Positions 7,228 to 16,241 of a stretch of DNA of 34,082 bases are shown piece by piece. The stretch comes from Bacteroidota bacterium (GTDB lineage: Bacteria; Bacteroidota; Bacteroidia; Flavobacteriales; Flavobacteriaceae). The position numbers were made by a program, and so were the translations under genes. How positions within the stretch are numbered: the first letter of the stretch is position 1; the number at the start of each line of letters is the position of its first letter. Where the stretch lies: assembly GCA_003650305.1 (NCBI GenBank), contig QMOV01000014.1, positions 1 to 34,082 on the forward strand, read 5' to 3'. The notes beneath the pieces were generated by a model that did not search any database, was not told the DNA's origin, and saw only the letters and a program-made list of their open reading frames with translations.

Positions 7228-9834
7228 TTAAAATTCTTCTGAAACCAAATCGCCTTGATTTCTAAATACTAACTTGTCATCAAATGCATCTAAAAGTATT
7301 ATACTATCTGTTGTAATAGTTCCTGCTAATATTTCTTTACTTAACTGGTTTAAGACTTCTTTTTGAATCACTCTTTTTACAGGTCTGGCTCCATATTCTG
7401 GATTGTAACCTTTCTCTGCTAAATAATCAACCGCTTCTTGAGTAGCATCAAAAGTGATGCCTTGTTGTGCAATCATTTTGGTAACATGTTTAAGTTGTAA
7501 ACCAACAATTTTAGTTATGTTTTCTTTGCTTAAAGGCGTAAACATAATGGTATCGTCTATTCGATTTAGAAATTCTGGTCTTACACTTTGCTTTAATAAT
7601 GCTAATACATCTACTTTTGCAGCTTCTATTGCAGAATCAATATCCTTTGTTGCTTCAAAACGTTCGTGAATAATTTGACTGCCAAGATTTGATGTCATGA
7701 TTATTATGGTGTTTTTAAAATCTGCCACACGACCTTTATTGTCTGTTAAATGTCCTTCATCCAAAACTTGTAATAAAATATTGAAAGTGTCTGGATGTGC
7801 TTTTTCAATTTCGTCTAAAAGTACTACAGAATATGGTTTACGTCTCACGGCTTCGGTTAATTGTCCACCTTCATCGTAACCAACATATCCTGGAGGTGCA
7901 CCAATTAATCTGCTTACAGCATGGCGTTCTTGGTATTCGCTCATATCAATTCTTGTCATAGCATTTTCGTCATCAAAGAGATATTCGGCTAAAGCTTTAG
8001 CCAACTCGGTTTTACCAACTCCTGTTGTTCCTAAAAACAAGAAAGTACCTATCGGCTTTTGCGGATTTTGTAAACCAGCACGACTTCGTCGTACAGCATC
8101 ACTCACAGCTATTATAGCCTCATTTTGTCCAACCACACGCTTATGGAGTTCGTCTTCAAGCTTTAGCAACTTATCACGTTCGCTTTGTATCATTTTGGTA
8201 ACAGGTATTCCTGTCCATTTAGCAACTACATCTGCAATGTCTTCATAAGTAACTTCTTCTTTAATAAGTGCGGTTTCTTGTTGATCTTGCATTTGCTTTT
8301 GAAAAACCTCTAGTTGCTCTTGTGCTTTTTTAATTTTTCCGTAACGTAATTCGGCTACTTTGCCATAATCGCCTTCACGTTCGGCACGTTCGGCTTCAAG
8401 TTTGTAATTTTCAATATTAGATTTTACAGTTTGTATATTATCGACCACTTCTTTTTCACTTTTCCATTTGGCATTTACTTCATTACGTTCTTCTTTAAGA
8501 TTTGCTAAATCTAATCGTAATGTTTTCAATTTAGTCTCATCCTTTTCACGTTTAATCGCTTCTATTTCTATTTCTAGCTGCATCACTTTTCTGTCTAAAA
8601 CATCGAGTTCTTCTGGTTTAGAGTTGATTTCCATACGTAATTTTGAAGCAGCTTCATCCATTAAATCAATGGCTTTATCTGGTAAAAAACGGTTTGTAAT
8701 GTAGCGTTCGGATAATTTGACAGCACCAATAATAGCCTCATCTTTAATACGAACTTTATGATGTGTTTCGTATTTTTCTTTAATACCACGTAGTATAGAA
8801 ATTGCATTTTCGGTATCTGGCTCTTCAACCATTACTTTTTGAAAACGTCTCTCTAATGCTTTGTCCTTTTCAAAATACTTTTGATATTCGTCAAGTGTTG
8901 TTGCACCAATAGCGCGAAGTTCTCCACGAGCTAAAGCAGGTTTTAAAATATTTGCAGCATCCATAGCACCTTGACCACCACCAGCACCAACAAGCGTATG
9001 TATTTCGTCTATAAATAGGACAACATCACCATCGCTTGTAGTAACTTCTTTAATAACGGCTTTTAAGCGTTCTTCAAACTCGCCTTTATATTTAGCACCA
9101 GCAATTAATGCTCCCATATCCAAAGCAAAAATTTGCTTGTCTTTTAAATTTTCAGGAATATCTCCATCTATTATTCTATGCGCTAATCCTTCAGCAATTG
9201 CAGTTTTCCCAGTTCCTGGTTCACCAACTAAAATGGGATTATTTTTTGTACGACGTGATAAAATTTGAAGGATTCTACGAATTTCTTCATCACGACCAAT
9301 AACAGGATCTAACTTACCATCTTTTGCCATCTGATTTAAATTTTTGGCATATTTGCTGAGTGCATTGTAGGTTTCTTCCTGACTTTGAGACGTTACTCTA
9401 TCACCTTTACGCAATTCATTTATAGCAGATTGCAAACCTTTTTCGGTTACACCTTGATCTTTTAGTATTTGAGCAATCTTACTTTTAGATTTAAAAACTG
9501 CAAGAATTAAATGCTCTATTGAAACATAGTCATCTTTCATTTTTTTAGCTATAATATTTGCCTCATTGAGGCTTTTTCCAGTAGTTTGAGACAGCATAAT
9601 ATCTCCGCCTGAAACTTTTGGAAAGCTTTCAAGCGCTGCATCTAAAATTTGTTTTAGCATTGCAACATTAACATTCAATTTTTTTAAAATGAATGGCAAC
9701 ACATTCTCATCAACTTCAAAAATGGCTTTAAATAAATGTTCATTTTCAATATGTTGATGCGCTAAACTTTGAGCAAGCTGTTGCGCTTGTTGTATGGCTT
9801 CTTGCGATTTTATGGTATAATTATTAAAATTCAT
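7228..9834 (-). CDS. clpB: ATP-dependent disaggregase ClpB
   Basis: 868 aa, the normal full length. ClpB is a cytoplasmic hexamer that threads aggregated proteins together with DnaK. The Clp-N repeats are at about 1-145. The first AAA+ domain has Walker A GEPGTGKT at 204-211 and Walker B VVLFIDE at 271-277. The coiled-coil middle domain at about 400-530 is rich in E/K (EIEAIKREKDETKLKTLRLD), which separates ClpB from ClpA/ClpC. The second AAA+ domain has Walker A GTTGVGKT at 602-609. The C-terminal D2-small domain includes GYNPEYGARPVKRVIQ. It is monocistronic. The start at 9834 is supported by the family N-terminus MNFNNYTIKSQEAIQ. Confidence 0.98.
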   Translation of the reverse strand: MNFNNYTIKSQEAIQQAQQLAQSLAHQHIENEHLFKAIFEVDENVLPFILKKLNVNVAMLKQILDAALESFPKVSGGDIMLSQTTGKSLNEANIIAKKMKDDYVSIEHLILAVFKSKSKIAQILKDQGVTEKGLQSAINELRKGDRVTSQSQEETYNALSKYAKNLNQMAKDGKLDPVIGRDEEIRRILQILSRRTKNNPILVGEPGTGKTAIAEGLAHRIIDGDIPENLKDKQIFALDMGALIAGAKYKGEFEERLKAVIKEVTTSDGDVVLFIDEIHTLVGAGGGQGAMDAANILKPALARGELRAIGATTLDEYQKYFEKDKALERRFQKVMVEEPDTENAISILRGIKEKYETHHKVRIKDEAIIGAVKLSERYITNRFLPDKAIDLMDEAASKLRMEINSKPEELDVLDRKVMQLEIEIEAIKREKDETKLKTLRLDLANLKEERNEVNAKWKSEKEVVDNIQTVKSNIENYKLEAERAEREGDYGKVAELRYGKIKKAQEQLEVFQKQMQDQQETALIKEEVTYEDIADVVAKWTGIPVTKMIQSERDKLLKLEDELHKRVVGQNEAIIAVSDAVRRSRAGLQNPQKPIGTFLFLGTTGVGKTELAKALAEYLFDDENAMTRIDMSEYQERHAVSRLIGAPPGYVGYDEGGQLTEAVRRKPYSVVLLDEIEKAHPDTFNILLQVLDEGHLTDNKGRVADFKNTIIIMTSNLGSQIIHERFEATKDIDSAIEAAKVDVLALLKQSVRPEFLNRIDDTIMFTPLSKENITKIVGLQLKHVTKMIAQQGITFDATQEAVDYLAEKGYNPEYGARPVKRVIQKEVLNQLSKEILAGTITTDSIILLDAFDDKLVFRNQGDLVSEEF

Positions 9835-9860
9835 ATCATTATTTTTATAATATTGTATTC

Positions 9861-9944
9861 AATAACCTTACCAATTCAAATCAATAGACATTGTGTCTAT
9901 AAAAGTCAATAAAAGCGTGACTTTTAGTCAGTTGTAAGGTTATT
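9861..9944. promoter_or_regulatory. Multibranched inverted-repeat structure between clpB and ytxJ
   Basis: Outer arms AATAACCTTAC (9861-9871) and GTAAGGTTATT (9934-9944) are perfect 11-bp complements. Inside are two adjoining hairpins: ATAGACA-TTG-TGTCTAT (9884-9900), and AAAAGTC (9901-9907) with GACTTTT (9919-9925). The whole could fold as a closed junction with two arms on DNA or RNA of either strand. Its lower edge is 27 bp from the clpB start, so it would lie in the clpB leader or promoter. It could be a regulatory RNA element or a small palindromic repeat. No tRNA or known riboswitch fits. Confidence 0.6.
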
Positions 9945-9979
9945 AAAGTTTATCGACTTATTGTAAAAACAATTAGTTT

Positions 9980-10372
9980 ATGGGAATATTTAATAGTTTG
10001 TTTGGTGCTTTTAAGAGTGTTAAAACGGTAAGCGAAAAATTGCCTTGGAAGGACTTAAATTCTTTAGATCAGCTTAATATTATAGAAAAAAAATCGATAA
10101 CAAAGCTTCAAGTTATCTTTAAGTATTCTACTAGATGTGGTGTGAGTAGAATGGTTTTAAATCAGTTTGAAAATAGTTACAATCTTTCTGAAGATGATTT
10201 AGATTTATACTTTTTGGATTTAATTAATTATAGAGATGTTTCTAACCAAGTAGGTTATAAGTTTCAAGTCCTACACGAATCTCCACAATTACTTGTGATT
10301 AAAAATGGAGTAGTGGTTGCTCATGAATCTCATGGTGGAATAAATGGTATTGATTTGAGTAGTTTTGTTTAG
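9980..10372 (+). CDS. ytxJ: Bacillithiol-system redox protein YtxJ-like (monothiol bacilliredoxin family)
   Basis: 130 aa with a thioredoxin fold and no signal peptide, so cytoplasmic. The family motif is TRCGVSRMVL around residues 51-60, with a single active cysteine (Cys53) instead of CxxC. The N-terminal KLPWKDLNSLDQLN and the cis-Pro segment HESPQLLVIKNGVVV are characteristic. Members are proposed to remove bacillithiol from protein thiols. That role follows from the family and is not shown here. It is divergent from clpB across the multibranched region, so the two may respond to the same stress. Confidence 0.88.
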   Translation: MGIFNSLFGAFKSVKTVSEKLPWKDLNSLDQLNIIEKKSITKLQVIFKYSTRCGVSRMVLNQFENSYNLSEDDLDLYFLDLINYRDVSNQVGYKFQVLHESPQLLVIKNGVVVAHESHGGINGIDLSSFV

Positions 10373-10403
10373 TATCAGAATGATTATATGTAAAATTCAA
10401 TAG

Positions 10404-10440
10404 TTCCAACAAAAGACTTAAGACCGCTACGCTGTTGGAA
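10404..10440. repeat. Short inverted repeat, intergenic
   Basis: TTCCAACA (10404-10411) and TGTTGGAA (10433-10440) are perfect 8-bp arms around 21 nt (kaagacttaagaccgctacgc type). It is followed by taaagaatcaagactg, a low-complexity motif that I recall from flavobacterial intergenic repeats. It may act as the ytxJ terminator or be repeat debris. Confidence 0.5.
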
Positions 10441-10575
10441 TAAAGAATCAAGACTGTATTATAATTATTTGATGATGTTATGGTTCTAATTTATAAAATT
10501 ATTAAAATTTCTGAATGAATATTTGTAACAATTATTACCTAGTTTCTACTAATAAATAAAGAATATTTAAGAATT

Positions 10576-10848
10576 ATGGGTGGAGAAGGAAGCATGTCTG
10601 CTGCAAATTTAAGTTTAAAACAAAATAGAACCCTTTTAAAAAGGAACAGTTTCAAGGGTGGTACAAATCTATATCTTCAAAGTTCTGGGAAAACAAAAAT
10701 AGAATTTAAAAAGGTTAGCCCTGAAGAATAAGAATTGATAATAGAAAAGATTAGAAAACAACATAAGAAAAAAGTAAAAAATGAAATTATTTTTTTTATT
10801 GTCTCTATTTTTCTAACAATTGCTATCGTTTATTATTTTATTACCTAA
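10576..10848 (+). pseudogene. MGGEGS-type small membrane protein gene with in-frame stop
   Basis: ATG at 10576 opens a frame starting MGGEGSMSAANLSLKQNR, which I recognise as the N-terminus of a small flavobacterial protein family of about 85-90 aa. After codon 51 (FKKVSPEE) a TAA stop occurs at 10729-10731. The same frame then continues without interruption to 10848 with a basic helix (EKIRKQHKKKVKNE) and one membrane helix (IIFFIVSIFLTIAIVYYFIT), the expected family C-terminus. The combined length of 90 codons is normal, so a single substitution (for example TTA to TAA) would explain it. Alternatives are readthrough or a separate 38-aa peptide from the TTG at 10735. The lack of a frameshift suggests a recent event or a sequencing error. 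Confidence 0.75.
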
Positions 10849-10875
10849 TTTGATGAATTATTAATATTACAATTA

Positions 10876-12153
10876 TTACTTATAAACAGGAAGCAGTTTC
10901 GTTTTTACCTCACCAAAACCAATTCGTGTGCCATCTTTTTCGCAGTATCCACGCATAATAACTGTATCGTTATCATTTATAAATTTGCGTTCGGTACCAT
11001 CTTTCATTTTAATAGGTTTTTCGCCACGCCAAGTCAATTCTAACATAGAACCATAAGAATCTGGAGTAGTACCAGAAATCGTTCCGCTTCCCATCATATC
11101 ACCCGAATTTACAGGACAACCATTAGACGTATGATGTGCTAACTGCTGCGCCATATTCCAGTACATATATTTAAAGTTTGTATTGCTAACTATAGTTTCT
11201 TTAGCACCTTTGGGTTGTATGGCAGCTTCAAGGCTAATATCAAAGCTCTTTTTTCCTTTATATTGTAAATAAGGTAATTGCTGTTTTATAGGTTTCGGAC
11301 TTTCAACTCTGAAAGGATCTAGAGCATCTAAAGTAACAATCCAAGGAGAAATTGAAGACGCAAAACTTTTAGATAGAAAAGGACCAAGTGGCACATATTC
11401 CCATTTTTGGATATCGCGAGCAGACCAATCGTTAAATAACACCAAACCAAAAATGTATTCTTCAGCTTCTTGAATAGGAATTGGTTCTCCTAAATCGTTA
11501 GCATCTGTAGTAATAAAAGCCATTTCTAATTCGAAATCTACTAATTTTGAAGGTCCAAAAACAGGTTCTTTAGCTCCAGCAGGAAGCGTTTGTCCTTGTG
11601 GTCTGTGTACAGGAATTCCGGAAGGTATTATAGAAGAACTACGACCATGATAACCTACTGGAATATGCAACCAGTTTGGCAACAAGGCATTATCAGGATC
11701 TCTAAACATTGTTCCAACATTAGTAGCATGTTCTTTGCTAGAGTAAAAATCGGTATAATCTCCTATTTGTACTGGTAATTGCATTTCAATTTCATCTAAT
11801 CTAAAAAGAACAATCTCTTTTTGTTTGGTGTTGTTTTTAAGTGTTGAATTGTTACTGTCAAATATTTCAGCAATTCTATTTCTAACCAACCTCCAGGTTT
11901 TTCTACCATCTGCAATAAAATCGTTTAAAGTGTCCTGAAGGAAAATATCTTCCGTTAAAGGAATTTCATCAAAATAACCTAATTGATGTAGAGCACCTAA
12001 ATCTATTGCAGTATCTCCAATTCGAGTTCCAATTGTTATAATGTCATTTCTTGTTAAAAATACACCAAAAGGAATATTTTGTATTGGGAAATCGGAATTT
12101 TTACCGACGTGAAGCCACGATATTCTATCTGGATTGTTAGCTGATAATGACAT
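10876..12153 (-). CDS. fahA: Fumarylacetoacetase
   Basis: 425 aa, the normal length. It hydrolyses fumarylacetoacetate to fumarate and acetoacetate, the last step of tyrosine/phenylalanine (homogentisate) catabolism. The N-terminal SH3-like domain (about 1-115) has FGVFLTRNDI and GDTAIDLG. The catalytic domain contains DYTDFYSSKEHATNVG (metal ligand Asp and catalytic His), PVGYHGRSSSI, LVDFELEMAF, LFNDWSARDIQKWEY and GSGTISGTTPDSYGSMLELTWRG. No homogentisate dioxygenase is nearby. It is divergent from glyA. A TATATTTG box (12195-12188, minus) fits the -7 consensus, but no good TTG lies upstream of it. Confidence 0.97.
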   Translation of the reverse strand: MSLSANNPDRISWLHVGKNSDFPIQNIPFGVFLTRNDIITIGTRIGDTAIDLGALHQLGYFDEIPLTEDIFLQDTLNDFIADGRKTWRLVRNRIAEIFDSNNSTLKNNTKQKEIVLFRLDEIEMQLPVQIGDYTDFYSSKEHATNVGTMFRDPDNALLPNWLHIPVGYHGRSSSIIPSGIPVHRPQGQTLPAGAKEPVFGPSKLVDFELEMAFITTDANDLGEPIPIQEAEEYIFGLVLFNDWSARDIQKWEYVPLGPFLSKSFASSISPWIVTLDALDPFRVESPKPIKQQLPYLQYKGKKSFDISLEAAIQPKGAKETIVSNTNFKYMYWNMAQQLAHHTSNGCPVNSGDMMGSGTISGTTPDSYGSMLELTWRGEKPIKMKDGTERKFINDNDTVIMRGYCEKDGTRIGFGEVKTKLLPVYK

Positions 12154-12187
12154 ATTTATTGTTGATTAGTTGTTATTAAATTATATT

Positions 12188-12195
12188 CAAATATA
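12188..12195 (-). promoter_or_regulatory. Candidate -7 box of the fumarylacetoacetase gene
   Basis: TATATTTG on the minus strand matches TANNTTTG and lies 35 bp upstream of the ATG. The -33 position holds TAG rather than TTG, so this is only a partial promoter match. Confidence 0.3.
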
Positions 12196-12263
12196 TGTTT
12201 TTTGGAGTATTAAACTAAATGTATTTATTATTTTTGGCTTTAAATTTAATGTAAAAATAATTT

Positions 12264-13538
12264 ATGCAACGCGACGAACAAATTTTCGAATTAATACACG
12301 CTGAGAATGACAGACAATTAATGGGTTTAGAGTTAATTGCTTCAGAAAATTTTGTAAGTGACCAGGTTATGGAAGCTGCAGGTTCTGTATTAACAAATAA
12401 ATATGCTGAAGGCTTGCCAGGGAAAAGATATTATGGAGGCTGTGAAATAGTTGATGAAGTAGAGCAGATAGCAATTGATAGAGCAAAAACATTATTTGGA
12501 GCAGTTTGGGCAAATGTGCAACCACATTCTGGAAGTCAAGCAAATACTGCTGTTTTTGCTGCATGCTTAAAACCTGACGATACAATTTTAGGATTCGACT
12601 TGTCGCATGGCGGACATTTAACACATGGCTCACCAGTAAATTTTTCAGGTAAATTATATAACCCTGTTTTTTATGAAGTAAAGAAAGATACAGGAATAAT
12701 TGATTATGAACATGTTGAAGCCGTTGCTAAAAAAGAACAGCCAAAACTTATTATTGCAGGTGCTTCGGCATATTCTCGCGATATGGATTTTAGACGTTTT
12801 AGAGCAATAGCAGATAGTGTTGGTGCTATTTTAATGGCAGATATTTCGCATCCTGCAGGTTTGATTGCCAAAGGAATTTTAAACGACCCAATTCCGCATT
12901 GCCATATTGTAACAACAACTACGCATAAAACTTTGCGAGGTCCAAGAGGAGGAATGATATTAATGGGAGAAGATTTTGATAATCCGTTTGGAATACGCTT
13001 GAAGAATGGTAATCTTCGTAAAATGTCTTCTTGGTTGGATTCTGCTGTGTTTCCTGGAAATCAAGGAGGACCATTAGAACATATTATAGCGGCTAAAGCA
13101 ATTGCTTTTAGTGAGGCTCTAACCGATGAATTTTTGCATTATATAATTCAAGTTAAGAAAAATGCTGAAACCATGGCAAAGGCATTGGTTAAAAGAGATT
13201 ATAACATAATTTCTGGAGGAACTGACAACCATATGATGCTTATAGATTTGCGTAACAAGAACATTACTGGTAAAGATGCCGAACAAGCTTTAGTTAAAGC
13301 AGACATTACAGTAAATAAAAATATGGTACCTTTTGACGATAAATCGCCATTTGTAACATCTGGAATTCGTGTTGGTACAGCAGCAATTACTACCAGAGGA
13401 TTAAAAGAGATTGATATGGAAGGAATTGTAGATTTAATGGATGAAGTAATAAACAATTATGAAAGTGAAATTGTTTTAGAGTCTGTTGCAATAAGAGTGA
13501 ATGCGATGATGGAAGATTTACCTTTGTTTGAGTTATAG
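12264..13538 (+). CDS. glyA: Serine hydroxymethyltransferase
   Basis: 424 aa. This cytoplasmic PLP enzyme interconverts serine and glycine and charges tetrahydrofolate with a one-carbon unit. Visible motifs are LIASENFVS near the N-terminus, [17 protein letters not shown], the HSGSQAN phosphate-binding turn, [12 protein letters not shown], and [14 protein letters not shown] with the PLP lysine Lys222. The length and motif order are normal. A TATTTTTG box at 12229-12236 is 27 bp upstream of the start, but its TTG spacing (24 nt) is too long, so the promoter is uncertain. No terminator is evident downstream. Confidence 0.98.
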   Translation: MQRDEQIFELIHAENDRQLMGLELIASENFVSDQVMEAAGSVLTNKYAEGLPGKRYYGGCEIVDEVEQIAIDRAKTLFGAVWANVQPHSGSQANTAVFAACLKPDDTILGFDLSHGGHLTHGSPVNFSGKLYNPVFYEVKKDTGIIDYEHVEAVAKKEQPKLIIAGASAYSRDMDFRRFRAIADSVGAILMADISHPAGLIAKGILNDPIPHCHIVTTTTHKTLRGPRGGMILMGEDFDNPFGIRLKNGNLRKMSSWLDSAVFPGNQGGPLEHIIAAKAIAFSEALTDEFLHYIIQVKKNAETMAKALVKRDYNIISGGTDNHMMLIDLRNKNITGKDAEQALVKADITVNKNMVPFDDKSPFVTSGIRVGTAAITTRGLKEIDMEGIVDLMDEVINNYESEIVLESVAIRVNAMMEDLPLFEL

Positions 13539-13657
13539 CTTTTTGTTAAATGTGAATTTAACCCAGTCTTGAGGATATATTTGTTTTATTTATAATAACA
13601 CGTATTTAATATTTTAAAAGTTATTTCAAAAGAGCTATTATTCTGTTGTCAAGTAGT

Positions 13658-14158
13658 CTAAATCTCTAATATTCGATCTAGTGTTTCTTGTATGTTCAAT
13701 TTAGTAGTATCTATAATATTAAGATATTCAGGCCATTTGTATTCTGAAAGTTCTGTGTTTAAAATATCCACTCTGTCTTTCATTTGGTTTTCAATTATTC
13801 GCAATTTATCTCTTCGATGATTTTCTTTTAAATCACATTTTAACAAAACACATTTTATGTTTACATTTCTAAATTCATTTTCAAGGTTGTTTTTGAGTTT
13901 ATCCAAACCCAGAGGAGTCCAAACATTTTCGATTGCAACAGGCATATTATGTTTTAGATATTCTTTAGTTGATACAAAACTCAAATCGGCAATTAACAAT
14001 TCTTCTTTTATTGAAAAACGATCGTAGATTTTGTTATGTATCCAATTCCTAAAATAATCAGATTCAATTACTACTCCTTTTTTTAGTTTAGCCCATTTTT
14101 TTGAAATTGTTGATTTTCCAACTCCACACCCTCCTGTAAGTATTAGAATTTCTTTCAT
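13658..14158 (-). CDS. Small P-loop kinase-like protein
   Basis: 166 aa from ATG 14158; a TTG at 14167 would only add three residues. Walker A is GGCGVGKST (residues 9-17). Next comes KKGVVIESDYFRNWIH, in which the acidic IESD resembles the substrate/lid region of small kinases such as gluconate or shikimate kinase types (AAA_33). The internal VAIENVWTPLGLDKL and CVLLKCDLKENHRRD fit a lid with basic residues near RRD. No substrate can be assigned. The gene begins 5 nt after the stop of the beta-helix lipoprotein, so they are probably cotranscribed. It could also be a nucleotide or antibiotic kinase-like protein, which cannot be decided here. Confidence 0.7.
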   Translation of the reverse strand: MKEILILTGGCGVGKSTISKKWAKLKKGVVIESDYFRNWIHNKIYDRFSIKEELLIADLSFVSTKEYLKHNMPVAIENVWTPLGLDKLKNNLENEFRNVNIKCVLLKCDLKENHRRDKLRIIENQMKDRVDILNTELSEYKWPEYLNIIDTTKLNIQETLDRILEI

Positions 14159-14163
14159 TATAA

Positions 14164-15729
14164 TCAATCTTCAAACTCAATACTTTCATAAGCTCCAAGA
14201 TCTGGAGTTGCACTTCGAGTGGTGTTTAAAATATCAATGTTTAAATTTCCAAAAATAATTCCAATATTGTCTGCAGATGAGCCATTCGGAATTTGAAGCC
14301 TATTATTATTAGGATCTAAAAATTCAGGATCTTCATTAAAAATTACATTTTCATATAATGCGACATTGTCAAAATCGTAAATATCTCCTGTAAAATTGTT
14401 ACTACTATTATCAAACCGAATTAAGCAATTCGTGAATTTAAAATTAAATGTTTCAGAATCATCCTTATCTAATATTAGCTCTGGATTATCATTTCCGTAA
14501 ATAATACAGTTTGTAAAGTTGGCTTCATCTAAAGGATTTGTAAATGTTGTATTCTCTTCATCTATAATAAAATTGTTTAATAAAACAGAAGGAAATTGTC
14601 TAAAACTATTATTCCAATAGTTTGCAAAGGTGGAATGTACAAAGTTGTAACTGCCACCAAAAGTGCCACCAAAAGAGGATTGTCCACTGTTATTTATTAC
14701 TACATTTTCTCCGTTAATAGAAGTTCCTCTTCCTAAAATCCCAAAATTACTGGAGTTGTAAATTTGTGTATTTGTTATGGTTAGTTTACTGTTAATATCT
14801 TTATTACCATCACTTAAAATTCCAACTGTACTGTTTTTAATTGTAGCATGATTAAATTCGTTATCTACACTACCATTAAACAGCCAAATGGTTTGCCATT
14901 GTCCTGGAACGTCTTCAAAACTAGGTTCTAATCGGTCGCCAGAAAAAACAACTTCGCCTTCCATAAGGTCTAGGTCGTTACTTGGTAATCCATTTACTTT
15001 AAGCGATCCTCCATCAGTAATAAGCAAACCAGAATTGGCATGAAAATGAACTCTTGCTCCAGCATTAATTGTTAAGGTTTTACTATCATCTACAGCTGCA
15101 TAACCATAAATTACATGAGGTTTTTCGTTTGTGAAGGTAAGTTCAGTATCTGTTAAAAAGCGTCCTTGTATTGTGGTTTCATCATCATTACCATCGCCAT
15201 CAATATCAAAAGTTAAGGTTTCAATAATACCTTCTGCTGAACGTTGCGGAAAAATAAAAACAGCATCTTTTACAAGCGTAACTAATTCTACTTTTTGAAG
15301 ATTTTCTCCAGCATCAAACTCAATAGCATCAGTATATAAAAATTGTGTTTGTAAAGCTGCTAATGCTTGAATATCTATAGTAGTTTCAATAAAAATAAAC
15401 ATACTGTCTTTAGCTAGAATTTCGACGTTTTCAAACTCTTTACCTAAAGTTGAGCCTGAACCAGTCATTCCATCTACATTTAAACGATACATTGAATTTT
15501 GTCCTTGACTTAATCTTAAAGCCGGAATGACAATATCTGTATTACTTCTATTATACACTTTAAGGTTATAAGTACTCGAACCAATATTTGTAAAAACGGT
15601 ATCGAGATAAACAGTATCTTTTGAAAACTGAAGACTTCCTGTACTTGGATTAAAATCAAAATCTTTTCGACAAGAACTCCATAAAATTAATACTGTAATG
15701 CAAAGGGTAAAATATAAGTAGCGTTTCAT
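14164..15729 (-). CDS. Right-handed beta-helix lipoprotein
   Basis: 521 aa. The signal ends in lipobox WSSC (Cys20), so it is membrane-anchored. The first 130 residues hold Ig-like strands (DTVYLDTVFTNIGSSTYNLKV). A run of short strand/turn coils with many Asn and Ser follows (HATIKNSTVGILSDGNKDIN, LTITNTQIYNSSNFGILG, ENVVINNSGQSSFGGT), which is the pattern of a parallel beta-helix. The C-terminus has the PDLGAYES segment often found at the end of such 'parallel beta-helix repeat' proteins. No catalytic signature is visible, so polysaccharide binding or lysis cannot be claimed. It is the first gene of a two-gene unit with the P-loop protein. Confidence 0.8.
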   Translation of the reverse strand: MKRYLYFTLCITVLILWSSCRKDFDFNPSTGSLQFSKDTVYLDTVFTNIGSSTYNLKVYNRSNTDIVIPALRLSQGQNSMYRLNVDGMTGSGSTLGKEFENVEILAKDSMFIFIETTIDIQALAALQTQFLYTDAIEFDAGENLQKVELVTLVKDAVFIFPQRSAEGIIETLTFDIDGDGNDDETTIQGRFLTDTELTFTNEKPHVIYGYAAVDDSKTLTINAGARVHFHANSGLLITDGGSLKVNGLPSNDLDLMEGEVVFSGDRLEPSFEDVPGQWQTIWLFNGSVDNEFNHATIKNSTVGILSDGNKDINSKLTITNTQIYNSSNFGILGRGTSINGENVVINNSGQSSFGGTFGGSYNFVHSTFANYWNNSFRQFPSVLLNNFIIDEENTTFTNPLDEANFTNCIIYGNDNPELILDKDDSETFNFKFTNCLIRFDNSSNNFTGDIYDFDNVALYENVIFNEDPEFLDPNNNRLQIPNGSSADNIGIIFGNLNIDILNTTRSATPDLGAYESIEFED

Positions 15730-15789
15730 TTGTTAAAGATAAATTTTCAAACTAAATATCATTTTATTTTTTAGAAAAAAAAATTAAAT

Positions 15790-15802
15790 GCCCATTATGG
15801 GC
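15790..15802 (-). terminator. Intrinsic terminator after the thioesterase gene
   Basis: On the minus strand GCCC-ATAAT-GGGC is followed by atttaattttttttt. The stem is short (GCCC/GGGC, possibly extended by A-T pairs) but the T-run is good. It lies 46 nt past the thioesterase stop. Confidence 0.6.
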
Positions 15803-15847
15803 TAAAAATATAACTTTTGAAAACATGAAATAGTATAAAGTCATTTT

Positions 15848-16237
15848 TTAATTAAACAAATTCGCAATTTCAGAATTGATTCTTGTTGGACGTAAAGTTT
15901 TATAACTCATTAAACACCATTTGGTTTCAGAAATTATAAGAAGTTTTTGGGATTTGTTATGATACATTTCTACAATACGAGTAGAAGTAATACCATCTGT
16001 TTTTATGACATAGGTTTTAAGCTTAACTATATCGTTTAATAATGCCGAATTCTTGTATTGAATTTTATGACTTAAAAGCACCCAGAAATATTCTTCACAA
16101 AGATCTTTTGAAGCATTTTGTAGCCAATGCTCTTTTGCAACATCATTTACCCATTTTACATAACGCACATTATTAACATGGTTTAGCTCGTCTAAATCAT
16201 CTTTGGTAACAGTTATAAATTTTTCAAATACTTGCAT
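15848..16237 (-). CDS. Acyl-CoA thioesterase (hotdog fold, 4HBT-like)
   Basis: 129 aa from ATG 16237; a TTG 15 bases upstream would overlap the previous gene. Hotdog features are DLDELNHVNNVRYVKWVNDVAKEHW (the D-x-x-x-HVNN catalytic region), VLLSHKIQYKNSALLNDIVKLKTYV, and SRIVEMYH-type strands. These match the YbgC/FadM-like thioesterases that hydrolyse acyl-CoA. The substrate is unknown. It lies 4 nt after the glutaminyl cyclase stop, so the two form an operon, though no functional link is obvious. Confidence 0.88.
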   Translation of the reverse strand: MQVFEKFITVTKDDLDELNHVNNVRYVKWVNDVAKEHWLQNASKDLCEEYFWVLLSHKIQYKNSALLNDIVKLKTYVIKTDGITSTRIVEMYHNKSQKLLIISETKWCLMSYKTLRPTRINSEIANLFN

Positions 16238-16241
16238 TGGT

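Noticed and set aside
9861-9944. tRNA or known riboswitch in the clpB-ytxJ region
   Set aside because: There is no anticodon arm, T loop or CCA-type end, and the stem lengths do not fit a cloverleaf tRNA. No known riboswitch core was recognised.
9835-9979. CIRCE heat-shock operator upstream of clpB
   Set aside because: The CIRCE sequence TTAGCACTC-N9-GAGTGCTAA is not present.
12367-13456. Minus-strand frames within glyA
   Set aside because: They overlap a certain glyA gene and have no recognisable features.
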